Notes under the pieces: model-generated
Told to the model about the DNA's origin: nothing
The model's database searches: none
What the model saw: the letters and a program-made list of their open reading frames with translations, nothing else
Shown here: in pieces, positions 36,112 through 44,070 of the stretch
How positions within the stretch are numbered: position 1 is the first letter of the stretch
Layout of the letters: each line of letters opens with the position of its first letter
Program-made: the position numbers and the translations under genes
Source: Modicisalibacter sp033446685
GTDB taxonomy: Bacteria; Pseudomonadota; Gammaproteobacteria; Pseudomonadales; Halomonadaceae
DNA length: 64,000 nucleotides
Assembly: GCF_033446685.1 (NCBI RefSeq)
Contig: NZ_JAWQLY010000008.1
Coordinates: 124,001-188,000, forward strand
Reading direction: 5' to 3'

Positions 36112-36408
36112 ATGAAGCAATACGCCGTGGTGGCTTACGACTACACCGACGATCAAGCGCTCGAGCGGCGCCTGGCCAATCGCGAAGCGCATCTGGAAGG
36201 CATCCGCCGACTCGCCGCCCAGGGGCACTTCCTCAGCGGCGGGGCGATTCTCGACGAGGCCGGCAAAATGGTCGGCTCCAATGCGCATTTCGCCTTCCCC
36301 GATCGCCAGGCGCTGGATGCCTGGCTGGAAACCGAGCCCTACATGGCCGGACGGGTCTGGGGTCGCCTCGATATCCGCGAAGTCCGGTTGTTCGACCCGC
36401 ACGGCTGA
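36112..36408 (+). CDS. YciI-family protein
   Basis: A 98-residue single-domain protein of the YciI/dimeric alpha-beta barrel fold. It has the family EAHLEGIRRLAAQGHFLSGG segment with the conserved His, and WLETEPYMAGRVWGRLDIREVR near the end. YciI proteins are small putative dehydrohalogenase-like enzymes without firm function. It is monocistronic. Confidence 0.88.
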   Translation: MKQYAVVAYDYTDDQALERRLANREAHLEGIRRLAAQGHFLSGGAILDEAGKMVGSNAHFAFPDRQALDAWLETEPYMAGRVWGRLDIREVRLFDPHG

Positions 36409-36445
36409 GCGGCGACCGCTCATGAAAAGGCGGAGGGGAACGATA

Positions 36446-36471
36446 CGAGCGAAGCGCGGGGGCTTCGCTCG
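36446..36471. terminator. Hairpin between convergent genes
   Basis: Perfect 10-base arms CGAGCGAAGC (36446-36455) and GCTTCGCTCG (36462-36471) with loop GCGGGG, between the YciI gene and the end of the RTX-like gene. No T tract follows on the plus strand, but it could act bidirectionally. Confidence 0.5.
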
Positions 36472-36480
36472 CAGGTAGGC

Positions 36481-38547
36481 TTACAGGATCGATGTATCGG
36501 GCGAGGGAGTCTCCAGACCGATCAGCGGGGCCGCCTCGCCAGTGGCCAAGTCCTCGCCGCTACCCTCGGCGTTTTCGGCCTTGAAGCCGAAGCGCCAGAC
36601 GTCGCCGGGGGCCAGCGAGTCATCGCGCGTCACCTGGTAGCCGTCGTCGGTTTCACTGACCCGGCCGTTCCAGAGCTTGTCCAGATCGTCCGACAACCCG
36701 AAGTGCAGCTCGGGGTTGCTGAGCGTGGCGTCCGACGTGTTCTCGACGAGAACCTCGGCCGTATAGCCGTCATGCCAAGCGCTGTGCACTTCGCTGTCGA
36801 TGGCCAGTGCCGGCGCATCGACGTTGACACTTTCACCGCCGCCCTCGCTGTCCTCGGCGGGTGGCTCGGTGGCGGGCACCTGGTCGGGCGCGTCGGCGTT
36901 GACGCTTTCACCATTATCCTCGCTGTCCTCGGCGGGTGGCTCGGTGGTGGGCGCCTGGTCGGGCGCGTCGACGTTGACGCTTTCACCACCATCCTCGCTG
37001 TCCTCGAGGGGTGGCTCGGTGGCGGGCGCCTGGTCGGGCGTTTCGGTGTTCTCCCCGGTCTCGGTATCGCCCGAAGCGGAATCGCCGAGAATCGCTTCGG
37101 CGGAAGGCGCTTCGTAATTGCCACCGCTCGAGGTGTCGCCGCTGGCAATGTCGAGTTCAGTGCCATCGGCGAAGATGGCTTTCTCGATATCCACCAGCGT
37201 GTCTTTTTTGCCGCTGGTCTCGACGACGGCCCGGTCACCGTCGAAATCGATATCGTAGGCGGCGTATTCCTGGGAAAACAGCGCCGTATCGATGCCGCTG
37301 CCGCCATTGAGCAGGTCGTTGCCCCAGTCGTCGCTCGGCCCGCCCTGGAGGATGTCGCTGCCCTTGCCGCCGGTGAGCGTATCGCTGCCTAGCTGGCCGT
37401 TGAAGAAGACGCCGCTGTCGCTGCCTTGCAGTACATCGTCGCGACGCGAGCCCATCACGTAGTCGAAGGTGACCTGATTGGCCTCGTCATTGGTGACGGC
37501 CCCCCAACTGACTCCGCCCTTGTTGACCCACAGCGAGGTGGAGATGTTGTCGGCCCCGCGTACCGACTCCAAGACGTGCACGGCGTTGCCGTGATCGCGC
37601 CCGCCGTGGAAATTGATGTCTCGATCGGTGGAGCGGACCTCGGCCTCGTTGCCCACCGAGGAGCGCCAGGAAGCGAATAGCAGGCTGTGGCGCATGCCGC
37701 TGTCGGCCAGGTCGGTATAGCTGCCGTCGTAGCTCTCGCGCAATTCATATGCATAGCCGTTTCCGCCGCCGCCCTTGTTGAAGGCGCCATGCGCCTCGAT
37801 GGCCTCGGCGTGGGTATCCAGCGTCTTGGCAAAATGAAAGGCCACCGAAGGCCCGTCAAGCACCTGAATGTCGCTGAGTTGGCTGGCCACCGTGCCTTCG
37901 AGCGAGACGGCGAGATAATCCTCGAGACCGGACAAAGTATTCTCGAAGACGTCGTTATTCGCATCGCCCAGCTCGAAGCCGACGCTGAAGCCCTCGAGGC
38001 TCACGTTTTCCAATGCGTCGATACGCTCGACATGGGTCTTGCCACCGTCGAAGTCGAAGTGCACGCCGCGGTCGAGGGTCACGGTATCGCCCTCGACATC
38101 GTCCACCTGCGCCATGCTGGTGCGTAGCGGCGCGTCCTGCTCGCGCCACGAGCTGTCGCCGATCGCCTCGAAGAACTGCGCGTCGTTGTCCTGCCACAGG
38201 CGCAGGGTATCGCCCGGCTCGAGGTCGTGACCGTCATCCAGACGGATTCGACGCTCGCCCTCGTCGACGCTCGAGGTCAGCGTACCGACGGTGTCGGCAT
38301 GGCTGCCGTCCAGGCGAAGCGCAAACTTCTCGTCGCTGTTGTCCAGCGCCTCATCGGTGAAGGTCAGCGTGGTCTCGTCCGAACCGGCACCGATCAGGGA
38401 GATATCGGAGCGCGTGATGGTGATGGCTTCGTCGAACTTGTAGTCGCCCGCGCCGAAGACCAGCTTGGCGCCTGCCGGGGCGGCGTCGATCTGCGCTTCG
38501 AGCTGCCGGGCCGTAATGTCTTTATCGATAGTCAGGGTGCTGCTCAT
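36481..38547 (-). CDS. Large acidic exoprotein: parallel beta-helix + RTX calcium repeats + repeat linker + CBM2-like domain
   Basis: A 688-residue, strongly acidic protein. No Sec signal is seen. Residues about 20-60 (AQIDAAPAGAKLVFGAGDYKF, then ITITRSDISLIGAG) open a right-handed beta helix like alginate C5-epimerases or pectate lyases (to about 380). RTX nonapeptides follow (LTGGKGSDILQGG, LNGGSGIDTALF; about 390-440), then three 25-residue near-identical Pro/Glu/Asp repeats, and a C-terminal domain (about 590-675) resembling CBM2 (SAWHDGYTAEVLVEN, LWNGRVS, APGDVWRFGF). The RTX part suggests type I secretion. GGAGA precedes ATG 38547. Catalytic activity is unproven. Confidence 0.85.
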   Translation of the reverse strand: MSSTLTIDKDITARQLEAQIDAAPAGAKLVFGAGDYKFDEAITITRSDISLIGAGSDETTLTFTDEALDNSDEKFALRLDGSHADTVGTLTSSVDEGERRIRLDDGHDLEPGDTLRLWQDNDAQFFEAIGDSSWREQDAPLRTSMAQVDDVEGDTVTLDRGVHFDFDGGKTHVERIDALENVSLEGFSVGFELGDANNDVFENTLSGLEDYLAVSLEGTVASQLSDIQVLDGPSVAFHFAKTLDTHAEAIEAHGAFNKGGGGNGYAYELRESYDGSYTDLADSGMRHSLLFASWRSSVGNEAEVRSTDRDINFHGGRDHGNAVHVLESVRGADNISTSLWVNKGGVSWGAVTNDEANQVTFDYVMGSRRDDVLQGSDSGVFFNGQLGSDTLTGGKGSDILQGGPSDDWGNDLLNGGSGIDTALFSQEYAAYDIDFDGDRAVVETSGKKDTLVDIEKAIFADGTELDIASGDTSSGGNYEAPSAEAILGDSASGDTETGENTETPDQAPATEPPLEDSEDGGESVNVDAPDQAPTTEPPAEDSEDNGESVNADAPDQVPATEPPAEDSEGGGESVNVDAPALAIDSEVHSAWHDGYTAEVLVENTSDATLSNPELHFGLSDDLDKLWNGRVSETDDGYQVTRDDSLAPGDVWRFGFKAENAEGSGEDLATGEAAPLIGLETPSPDTSIL
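36814..37038. repeat. Three tandem 75-bp repeats inside the exoprotein gene
   Basis: Units at about 36814-36888, 36889-36963 and 36964-37038 are near-identical in DNA and encode 25-residue linker units with cores such as TEPPAEDSED and GESVNVDAPDQ. The third-base identity points to recent tandem duplication. Copy number changes would only lengthen or shorten an acidic linker without shifting the frame. Confidence 0.93.
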
Positions 38548-39079
38548 GCAATGTCTCCAATAAGCCTCAAACGCTTCTGGCAGATCCGTTGCTCCTGAAG
38601 CCATGCCAGGCCCCGCTATTGGTGGCAGCCCCGGTGAGACACTGCGTACCGGAATCCTTGTTGCCGAGGGTTGCCTTTCTATGTCGGGATCAAGCGAGGC
38701 GGGATGCTACCCAGCGAAGGAAATGCCAAGCAAGCGAGCGGCGGCTGCGTTCAGGCTGGGCATGGAAGCGAGGAGAGGCGGTGTCGGTGGATGGCGACAT
38801 TCGGCAGGTTAGTAAATGCTTGTTTAAACTTTAGTTTTATTAACTTAAGTGAATTAAACAGAGCGATCGATCGCGAATGTCAGCCTTGGTTACTGGAAGA
38901 TGCGTTTTGTAGATATGCGCTGGCGACGCATTGGCCGCCGGTCGGGGGCTCCGGCACTAGAAGGGATCTTCCTGCGGCATCGCCCAGCTTGCCGACCTCT
39001 AGACCAAGGTCTACGTTGAGCGCAGGCGCGGCCTGTCGCCGTGCTTTCACGCATCACAGCGCACCACAGGGAGGTGAGC
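38548..39079. other. Intergenic region, no gene seen
   Basis: These 532 bases between the exoprotein gene and the SDR gene hold no convincing coding frame; short open frames lack family features. The stretch 38812-38870 is AT-rich (TTAGTTTTATTAACTTAAG) and is the likely location of the exoprotein promoter, giving an unusually long leader of about 270 bases if so. Confidence 0.55.
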
Positions 39080-39943
39080 ATGGCCAGCAAGCTCGAGATT
39101 CACGCCCAGTCTCAGGCGTTGCCCGGTAGCGAGGCCGCCATGGACCCACCGGCAGAGATGATCCGCGCCGGCTACAAGGGCGCCGACAAACTCGCTGGAA
39201 AGGTCGCCCTGATCACCGGCGGCGACAGCGGCATCGGCCGCTCGGTGGCGATCCACTTCGCCCGCGAGGGGGCCGACGTGGCCGTCGTCTACTTGAGCGA
39301 AGCCGAGGACGCCGCCGAGACCAAGCGCCTGGTCGAGGCGGAAGGGCGCCGCTGCCATCTGATCGAGGGTGACCTTTCACAAGCCGACTTCTGTCGCCGC
39401 TGCGTCGACGAGACGCTGCGCACCCTGGGTGGCCTCAACGTCCTGGTCAACAATGCCGGCACGCAATGGGTCAGCGAGGATCTTACCGAACTGCCCGACG
39501 AGCAGTGGCGCCGGATGTTCGACGTCAACATGCACAGCCAGTTCTATCTGGCCAAGGCGGCGCTGCCGCATCTCGGCGAAGGCGATTCGATCATCAACAA
39601 TGCCTCGATCAATGCCTACATCGGCCCCGAGATCCTCGTCGACTATTCGGCCACCAAGGGCGCCATCGTCAGCTTCACCCGCAGCCTGTCGAACCAGGTA
39701 GTGGGGCGGGGCATCCGCGTCAACGCCGTGGCGCCCGGCCCGGTGTGGACGCCGCTGCAACCCGCCACCCTGGGTGCTCACGACCCGCAAATGCTGGAAG
39801 GCTTCGGTCAGCAGACGCCGATGGGGCGCGCCGGCCAGCCCAGCGAACTCGGTCCGGTCTTCGTGTTCCTGGCGAGCCAGGACGCCTCGTTCATCAGCGG
39901 CCAGACGATCCACCCCAACGGTGGTACCGTGGTCAACGGCTAA
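39080..39943 (+). CDS. SDR-family oxidoreductase (YghA/GSP39-like)
   Basis: A 287-residue SDR of the longer stress-linked type, with an N-terminal extension of about 40 residues before KVALITGGDSGIGRSVA. NNAGTQWV, an Asn-Asn-Ala-Ser region and YSATKGA carry the catalytic Ser-Tyr-Lys. Such proteins act as aldehyde or sugar reductases under stress. GGGAGGTG precedes ATG 39080. It is 36 bases before the isomerase gene and likely cotranscribed. Confidence 0.9.
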   Translation: MASKLEIHAQSQALPGSEAAMDPPAEMIRAGYKGADKLAGKVALITGGDSGIGRSVAIHFAREGADVAVVYLSEAEDAAETKRLVEAEGRRCHLIEGDLSQADFCRRCVDETLRTLGGLNVLVNNAGTQWVSEDLTELPDEQWRRMFDVNMHSQFYLAKAALPHLGEGDSIINNASINAYIGPEILVDYSATKGAIVSFTRSLSNQVVGRGIRVNAVAPGPVWTPLQPATLGAHDPQMLEGFGQQTPMGRAGQPSELGPVFVFLASQDASFISGQTIHPNGGTVVNG

Positions 39944-39979
39944 GGCCGAGCCCCGCTCGACGACACAAGGCATGGTTCG

Positions 39980-41227
39980 ATGACCCACAAGACTGCTCAA
40001 AAGCCCCGGCGCTGGCTCGATAGCGCCACCCATCACCACTGGCTGACCTGCGAAGGGCTCGCGCTGCTCGACTTCCACCGTCAGGCGCGCCTGGCGTCCG
40101 GCGGTTTCGCGGCGCTCGATGGCAACGGACGCATACCCGAGGGCGCCGAGGCCGATACCATGATCACCGGGCGCATGGCGCACAGTTACGCCCTGGCGGC
40201 GCTGCAGGGCGTGCCGGGGGCCGCGGCGCTGGCCGAGCACGCCATCCAGGCGCTTGCCGGCGTGCTGCGCGACGAGCGTCACGGCGGCTGGTTCGCGGCC
40301 GACCCCGCTACCACCGGCGATCACACCAAGCAGTGCTATATCCATCACTTCGTCGCCCTCGGCGCCGCCACCGCGACGCACGCCGGCATCCCCGGCGCGG
40401 CCACGCTGCTCGACGAGGCCGTCGGGGTGATCGATACCCGCTTCTGGTCGACCGACGAGCAGGCCTTCGTCGAGCGCTACAGCCAGGACTGGAGCGAACT
40501 GAGCGATTACCGCGGCGGCAACAGCAACATGCACGGCGTGGAGTTGTGCCTGGCGCTGGCCGATGTGCGCGACGAGCCGGTGTGGCTCGACCGCGCGCTG
40601 GCCATCGTCGAGCGGCTGATCCATCGTCACGCCGCCGCCCGCGATTACCGCATCCTCGAACACTTCCACGGCGACTGGACCGAACGCCCGGACTACAACG
40701 CCGACCGGCCCGACGACGGTTTCTACCCCTATGGCGCCACGCCGGGGCACGGCTTCGAGTGGTCGCGGTTGATGCTGCATCTGGAAGCGGCGCTGGAGTC
40801 CCGCGGCCGGGCGGCACCGCCCTGGCTGTTCGGCGACGCCGCCGCGCTGTTTGATGCCAGCCTGCGCGATGGCTGGGCGAGCGACGACGCCCCGGGTCTG
40901 GTCTATACCGTGGACTGGCAGGGCCGGCCCAATTCCCGCCGCCGGCGCCACTGGACCCACGCCGAGGCGCTGGCCGCCGCGGCCGCGTTTCTCCGGCGCA
41001 CCAACGAGGCCCATTATGAGCGCTGGTACCGGCAACTCTGGGATTTCGTCGATGTCACCTTCATCGATCGCGCGCGGGGCGGCTGGCAGCAGGAGCTCGA
41101 CGGCCAACTGGCCATCGACCCCGACGAGGGAGACGTCAAGCCGGATCTCTACCACGCCTACCAGGCCACGCTGCTGCCGCGGCTGCCCCTGGCGCCCAAC
41201 CTGGCGCTGGCCGCCGAGGGGTTGTAG
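39980..41227 (+). CDS. AGE/YihS-family sugar isomerase or epimerase
   Basis: A 415-residue alpha/alpha-barrel protein of the N-acylglucosamine 2-epimerase family. Features include RMAHSYALAALQGVPG, GGWFAAD, RGGNSNMHGVELCLALADV, the ILEHFHGDW segment, PGHGFEWSRLML and WTHAEALAAAAAFLRRT, typical of YihS/mannose isomerases which interconvert an aldose with a ketose. Together with the upstream SDR it suggests sugar or sugar-alcohol conversion. There is no sulfoquinovose pathway gene near by. A hairpin follows it. Confidence 0.9.
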   Translation: MTHKTAQKPRRWLDSATHHHWLTCEGLALLDFHRQARLASGGFAALDGNGRIPEGAEADTMITGRMAHSYALAALQGVPGAAALAEHAIQALAGVLRDERHGGWFAADPATTGDHTKQCYIHHFVALGAATATHAGIPGAATLLDEAVGVIDTRFWSTDEQAFVERYSQDWSELSDYRGGNSNMHGVELCLALADVRDEPVWLDRALAIVERLIHRHAAARDYRILEHFHGDWTERPDYNADRPDDGFYPYGATPGHGFEWSRLMLHLEAALESRGRAAPPWLFGDAAALFDASLRDGWASDDAPGLVYTVDWQGRPNSRRRRHWTHAEALAAAAAFLRRTNEAHYERWYRQLWDFVDVTFIDRARGGWQQELDGQLAIDPDEGDVKPDLYHAYQATLLPRLPLAPNLALAAEGL

Positions 41228-41261
41228 GGCGAGGCGAGCCCATTCGGAGAGATCGACTAAG

Positions 41262-41291
41262 GCCGCCACGCGCACTCGAGCGCGTGACGGC
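41262..41291. terminator. Hairpin between the convergent isomerase and VOC genes
   Basis: GCCG (41262-41265) pairs with CGGC (41288-41291) and CACGCGC (41267-41273) with GCGCGTG (41280-41286), with a C/A mismatch between them and loop ACTCGA. A stable stem placed exactly between two convergent genes, but without a T tract. Confidence 0.5.
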
Positions 41292-41309
41292 AGCGCTCGT
41301 CAGGATCGG

Positions 41310-41660
41310 CTATTCGTGCTGCAGAATATTGAGCAACTTTCCATAAGGATCGCGAACATAGAATCTCCGCACGCCCCAAGGCTCGCTTGCGGGCCCATAT
41401 TCAATAGTCACACCCGCCTCTTTGAATCGTGCCAATGCGGCCTCGATGTCGTCGACTTCGATGGACAGATCGGGCACGGGCGTCCCCGAGCCGCCTTCGG
41501 ACCCGAAACTCACCTGAAGCGTCATCTTTTCATCTGAACCGTAAGTCTGAAACCAGCCATGATCCATAAGCAGTTCAAGGCCCAATAGATCGCCGTAAAA
41601 GGCCTTCGCCTTGCTGAGGTCGGATGTCACGGCATTGGACATGATGCGTTTCACTTTCAT
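41310..41660 (-). CDS. VOC-family (glyoxalase/bleomycin-resistance-like) protein
   Basis: A 116-residue protein with one VOC unit pair: SDLSKAKAFYGDLLGLELLMDHG, LSIEVDDIEAALARFKEAGV and RRFYVRDPYGKLLNILQHE with a C-terminal Glu-region metal ligand. VOC proteins are small dioxygenases, isomerases or resistance proteins; function unknown here. Codon use looks AT-richer than its neighbours, which suggests recent acquisition. Confidence 0.88.
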   Translation of the reverse strand: MKVKRIMSNAVTSDLSKAKAFYGDLLGLELLMDHGWFQTYGSDEKMTLQVSFGSEGGSGTPVPDLSIEVDDIEAALARFKEAGVTIEYGPASEPWGVRRFYVRDPYGKLLNILQHE

Positions 41661-41821
41661 GCTTTTAACCTGGCCTTTAATTGTCTCGTTATTCGAATCG
41701 TCATTATCGGATTAGCGAGCCATTCCAGTGATTCGCCTTCGACTCAAATCTGTTTTTGGATAACTCGAAACGCTATCCAGCCTAGATCAGCTTTTCTTGA
41801 GATGCTGACAATAACTGCCGC

Positions 41822-41870
41822 TGAGACAACGCTGCCGTCTGCCAATATCGTCTTGTCTCACTTAATGAGA
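41822..41870. promoter_or_regulatory. Inverted repeats upstream of the second IclR gene
   Basis: TGAGACAA (41822-41829) and its exact complement TTGTCTCA (41853-41860) face each other, and TCTCA-CTTAA-TGAGA (41856-41870) forms a nested perfect palindrome. They lie 60-110 bases before the IclR gene, in AT-richer DNA, fitting operator sites for autoregulation. Inferred. Confidence 0.45.
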
Positions 41871-41930
41871 TGAAGTCGGAAATTTGTCTTGCTATGTTCT
41901 TCGGCACATCAACCAATAACGACAAAAGCC

Positions 41931-42743
41931 ATGCCCGCGAAAGCCATGTCTGCGAAAGATAGCGCCCCCGCCCAGGGGCCGAGCACGTTGGCCCATGCCA
42001 TGCAGATTCTGCAGATCACCGCACGCGGCGGATATCGCGGTGCGAGCGTCGACGACTATCTGGACGCCATGGATTTCAGCCGCCCCACGCTCTATCGCCT
42101 GCTGAAGGGGCTCAAGGCGCAAGGTTTCTTGCGTTCTGCGCCGATTCGTGGCCGTTACATGCTCGGTTACGAATTGCTGGTACTGGGCGCTCAGGCGGGC
42201 AACGGCGCGGGGCTGCGCGACTTGGCGCGGCCGAGACTGCTGGCCCTGGCCCAGCGCCTGGGAGACAGCTTCTATCTGTTCGCTCGCGATGGCGTCAATG
42301 CCGTTTGTCTGGAAGTGCAGAACGGCGCCTATCCCGTGGGCAGCTTCGTGCGGGCCACGGGCGGTCGCCTGCCGCTCGGCGTCGGGCAGGCCTCGATCGC
42401 CCTGCTCGCCTATCTGGGTGAGGCCGAGCGCCAGGAAATTCTCGTCAACAACGCTGAGCGCCTGCGTGACGAGTTCTCGCTGTCCATCGCCAGCATCGAG
42501 GCGGAGATCGATCACGTGCTCGCCCACGGCTTCGCCCGCGGCGTCGAGGGCTCCCAATTGCCCGAGTACACCGGCCTGGCGGTCCCCGTTCTCGACCACA
42601 GCGGCCACCCGCTGGGCGCCATGAGCTGCTCGATGCTCAAGTCGCGCATGACCGACACGCACCGCCAGGAGGTGCTGCAAGGCATGCGGGAAGAAGTCGG
42701 CGAGATGATCGATCAGGCCCATGGCCTGCTTTACCTGGATTGA
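41931..42743 (+). CDS. IclR-family regulator (with FAD oxidoreductase/NhaC genes)
   Basis: A 270-residue regulator with a winged helix (LAHAMQILQITARGGYRGASVDDYLDAMDFSRPTLYRLLKGLKAQGF) and a ligand domain carrying RLPLGVGQASIALLAYLGEAERQE and EYTGLAVPVLDHSGHPLGAMS. ATG 41931 or 41946 are both possible starts, with weak ribosome sites. It is five bases ahead of the FAD oxidoreductase gene in the same direction, so it is probably an autoregulated member of that operon. Confidence 0.88.
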   Translation: MPAKAMSAKDSAPAQGPSTLAHAMQILQITARGGYRGASVDDYLDAMDFSRPTLYRLLKGLKAQGFLRSAPIRGRYMLGYELLVLGAQAGNGAGLRDLARPRLLALAQRLGDSFYLFARDGVNAVCLEVQNGAYPVGSFVRATGGRLPLGVGQASIALLAYLGEAERQEILVNNAERLRDEFSLSIASIEAEIDHVLAHGFARGVEGSQLPEYTGLAVPVLDHSGHPLGAMSCSMLKSRMTDTHRQEVLQGMREEVGEMIDQAHGLLYLD

Positions 42744-42748
42744 ACCCG

Positions 42749-44038
42749 ATGCCACGCCTCACCCATCCCTCTCATCAACGCACCTGCGGCTGGAACGACT
42801 GGCTAGCGGAACGTAAACCGCATCCGCCGTTGCGCGGGGAGGCGGTGGCGGACGTCGTGGTGATCGGTGCCGGTTATACCGGTATCTCCGCGGCCATGAC
42901 CTGGCAGCGGGAGCGCCCTCAAGACCGCATCAAGATTCTGGAAGCCGACGTGGTCGGTGAGGGCAGCCCCGGGCGCAACTCGGGGTTCATGCTCGAGGTG
43001 GCGCTCGCCAACGATGCGCGCCCGGAGGAACTGGCGCGCATGGCCAAACTGAACGCGCTCAGTCGCCAGACGATGGCCACTTTGCGAGAGCGGGTGGAGC
43101 GGCAGGGCATCGACTGCCAGCTTCGCCATAGCGGCACTTATCGCGCGGCGCGTAGCGATGTCGGCCGGCGCTCGCTGCGCCAGTACCGCAACTTCCTCGA
43201 GGCCGCCGGGCTCAGCTATCAGCCGCTGGATGGCGAGCAGCTCGAGGCGCGCATCGGCACTCGCTACTACCAGGAAGGCCTTTACTCGCCGGACTGCTAC
43301 CTGGTCCAGCCGGCGGCGTTGATCACCGGGCTGGCCGATAGCCTGGACGAAGCAATCGAGCTTCACGAGCGGACCCCGGCCACGGGTATCGTCGCCGACG
43401 GCAAGGACTGGCGAATCACGACCCCCGAGGGCGAGGTGAGAGCCACCCGGGTGATCCTCGCCAACAACGCCTTCTCGCGTGCCCTCGGCGCCGACCGGGC
43501 GCGGCTGACCGCCATCTACACCTACGCCGCCGTCACGCCGCCACTGGCATCACCGCACCGCGAGCGCATCGCGGCCGAGACCTGGGGCCTGCTTCCGGCG
43601 CACCGGCTGGGCTGCACGCTACGCACTACCAGCGACGGGCGCCTGATGATTCGCTCGCGCTACAGCTACGAGCGCGAAGCGGACAACGCGCGCATCGAGG
43701 CAAAGCTGCGCGCGAGCCTCGAGGCGCGTTACCCCGAACTCGCACCGCTCCACTTCGACAAGATGTGGGGCGGCACCACCGGCTTCACCCATAACGGCGC
43801 GCCGCTATGGGGCGAGATCCAGCCGGGCTTGTACGTCTCCGCAGGCTGCAACGGCGGCGGGATCGTCAAGGGCACCTATCTTGGCGACGCCTTGGCCCGC
43901 CATGCCATGGGCCTGCCGGTGGAGGACATCGCGTCGCTATTCGGCACGGCCAGCTGGATGCCGCCCGATCCCGTGCGTCGCCTCGGCTTTTATCTGACCA
44001 GTGAAATAGAGCGTCGCAAGGCGCAAAGCGAGACCTGA
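42749..44038 (+). CDS. FAD-dependent oxidoreductase (DadA/PuuB-like)
   Basis: A 429-residue D-amino-acid-oxidase-fold flavoenzyme. VVVIGAGYTGISAA (about 36-49) is the dinucleotide-binding loop, GRNSGFML the second FAD contact, and KMWGGTTGFTHNGAPLWG with VSAGCNGGGIVKGTYLG the C-terminal FAD region. Family members oxidise secondary amines such as gamma-glutamylputrescine or N-methyl amino acids. It sits between an IclR regulator and an NhaC-type transporter, so an amine or amino acid imported by that transporter may be its substrate. Confidence 0.9.
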   Translation: MPRLTHPSHQRTCGWNDWLAERKPHPPLRGEAVADVVVIGAGYTGISAAMTWQRERPQDRIKILEADVVGEGSPGRNSGFMLEVALANDARPEELARMAKLNALSRQTMATLRERVERQGIDCQLRHSGTYRAARSDVGRRSLRQYRNFLEAAGLSYQPLDGEQLEARIGTRYYQEGLYSPDCYLVQPAALITGLADSLDEAIELHERTPATGIVADGKDWRITTPEGEVRATRVILANNAFSRALGADRARLTAIYTYAAVTPPLASPHRERIAAETWGLLPAHRLGCTLRTTSDGRLMIRSRYSYEREADNARIEAKLRASLEARYPELAPLHFDKMWGGTTGFTHNGAPLWGEIQPGLYVSAGCNGGGIVKGTYLGDALARHAMGLPVEDIASLFGTASWMPPDPVRRLGFYLTSEIERRKAQSET

Positions 44039-44070
44039 ACCCCTCGACCACAATAAAAAGTGAGACTGCA

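Noticed and set aside
36814..37038. Possible CRISPR-like array
   Set aside because: The repeats are contiguous 75-bp coding units without spacers, in frame in the exoprotein gene.
38603..39129. Small plus-strand frames in the gap between the exoprotein and SDR genes
   Set aside because: No ribosome site, no family features and unusual composition; more likely promoter/leader DNA.
39377..41275. 632-codon open frame antisense to the SDR and AGE isomerase genes
   Set aside because: It spans two well-supported genes and has no recognisable motif; typical third-position GC shadow.
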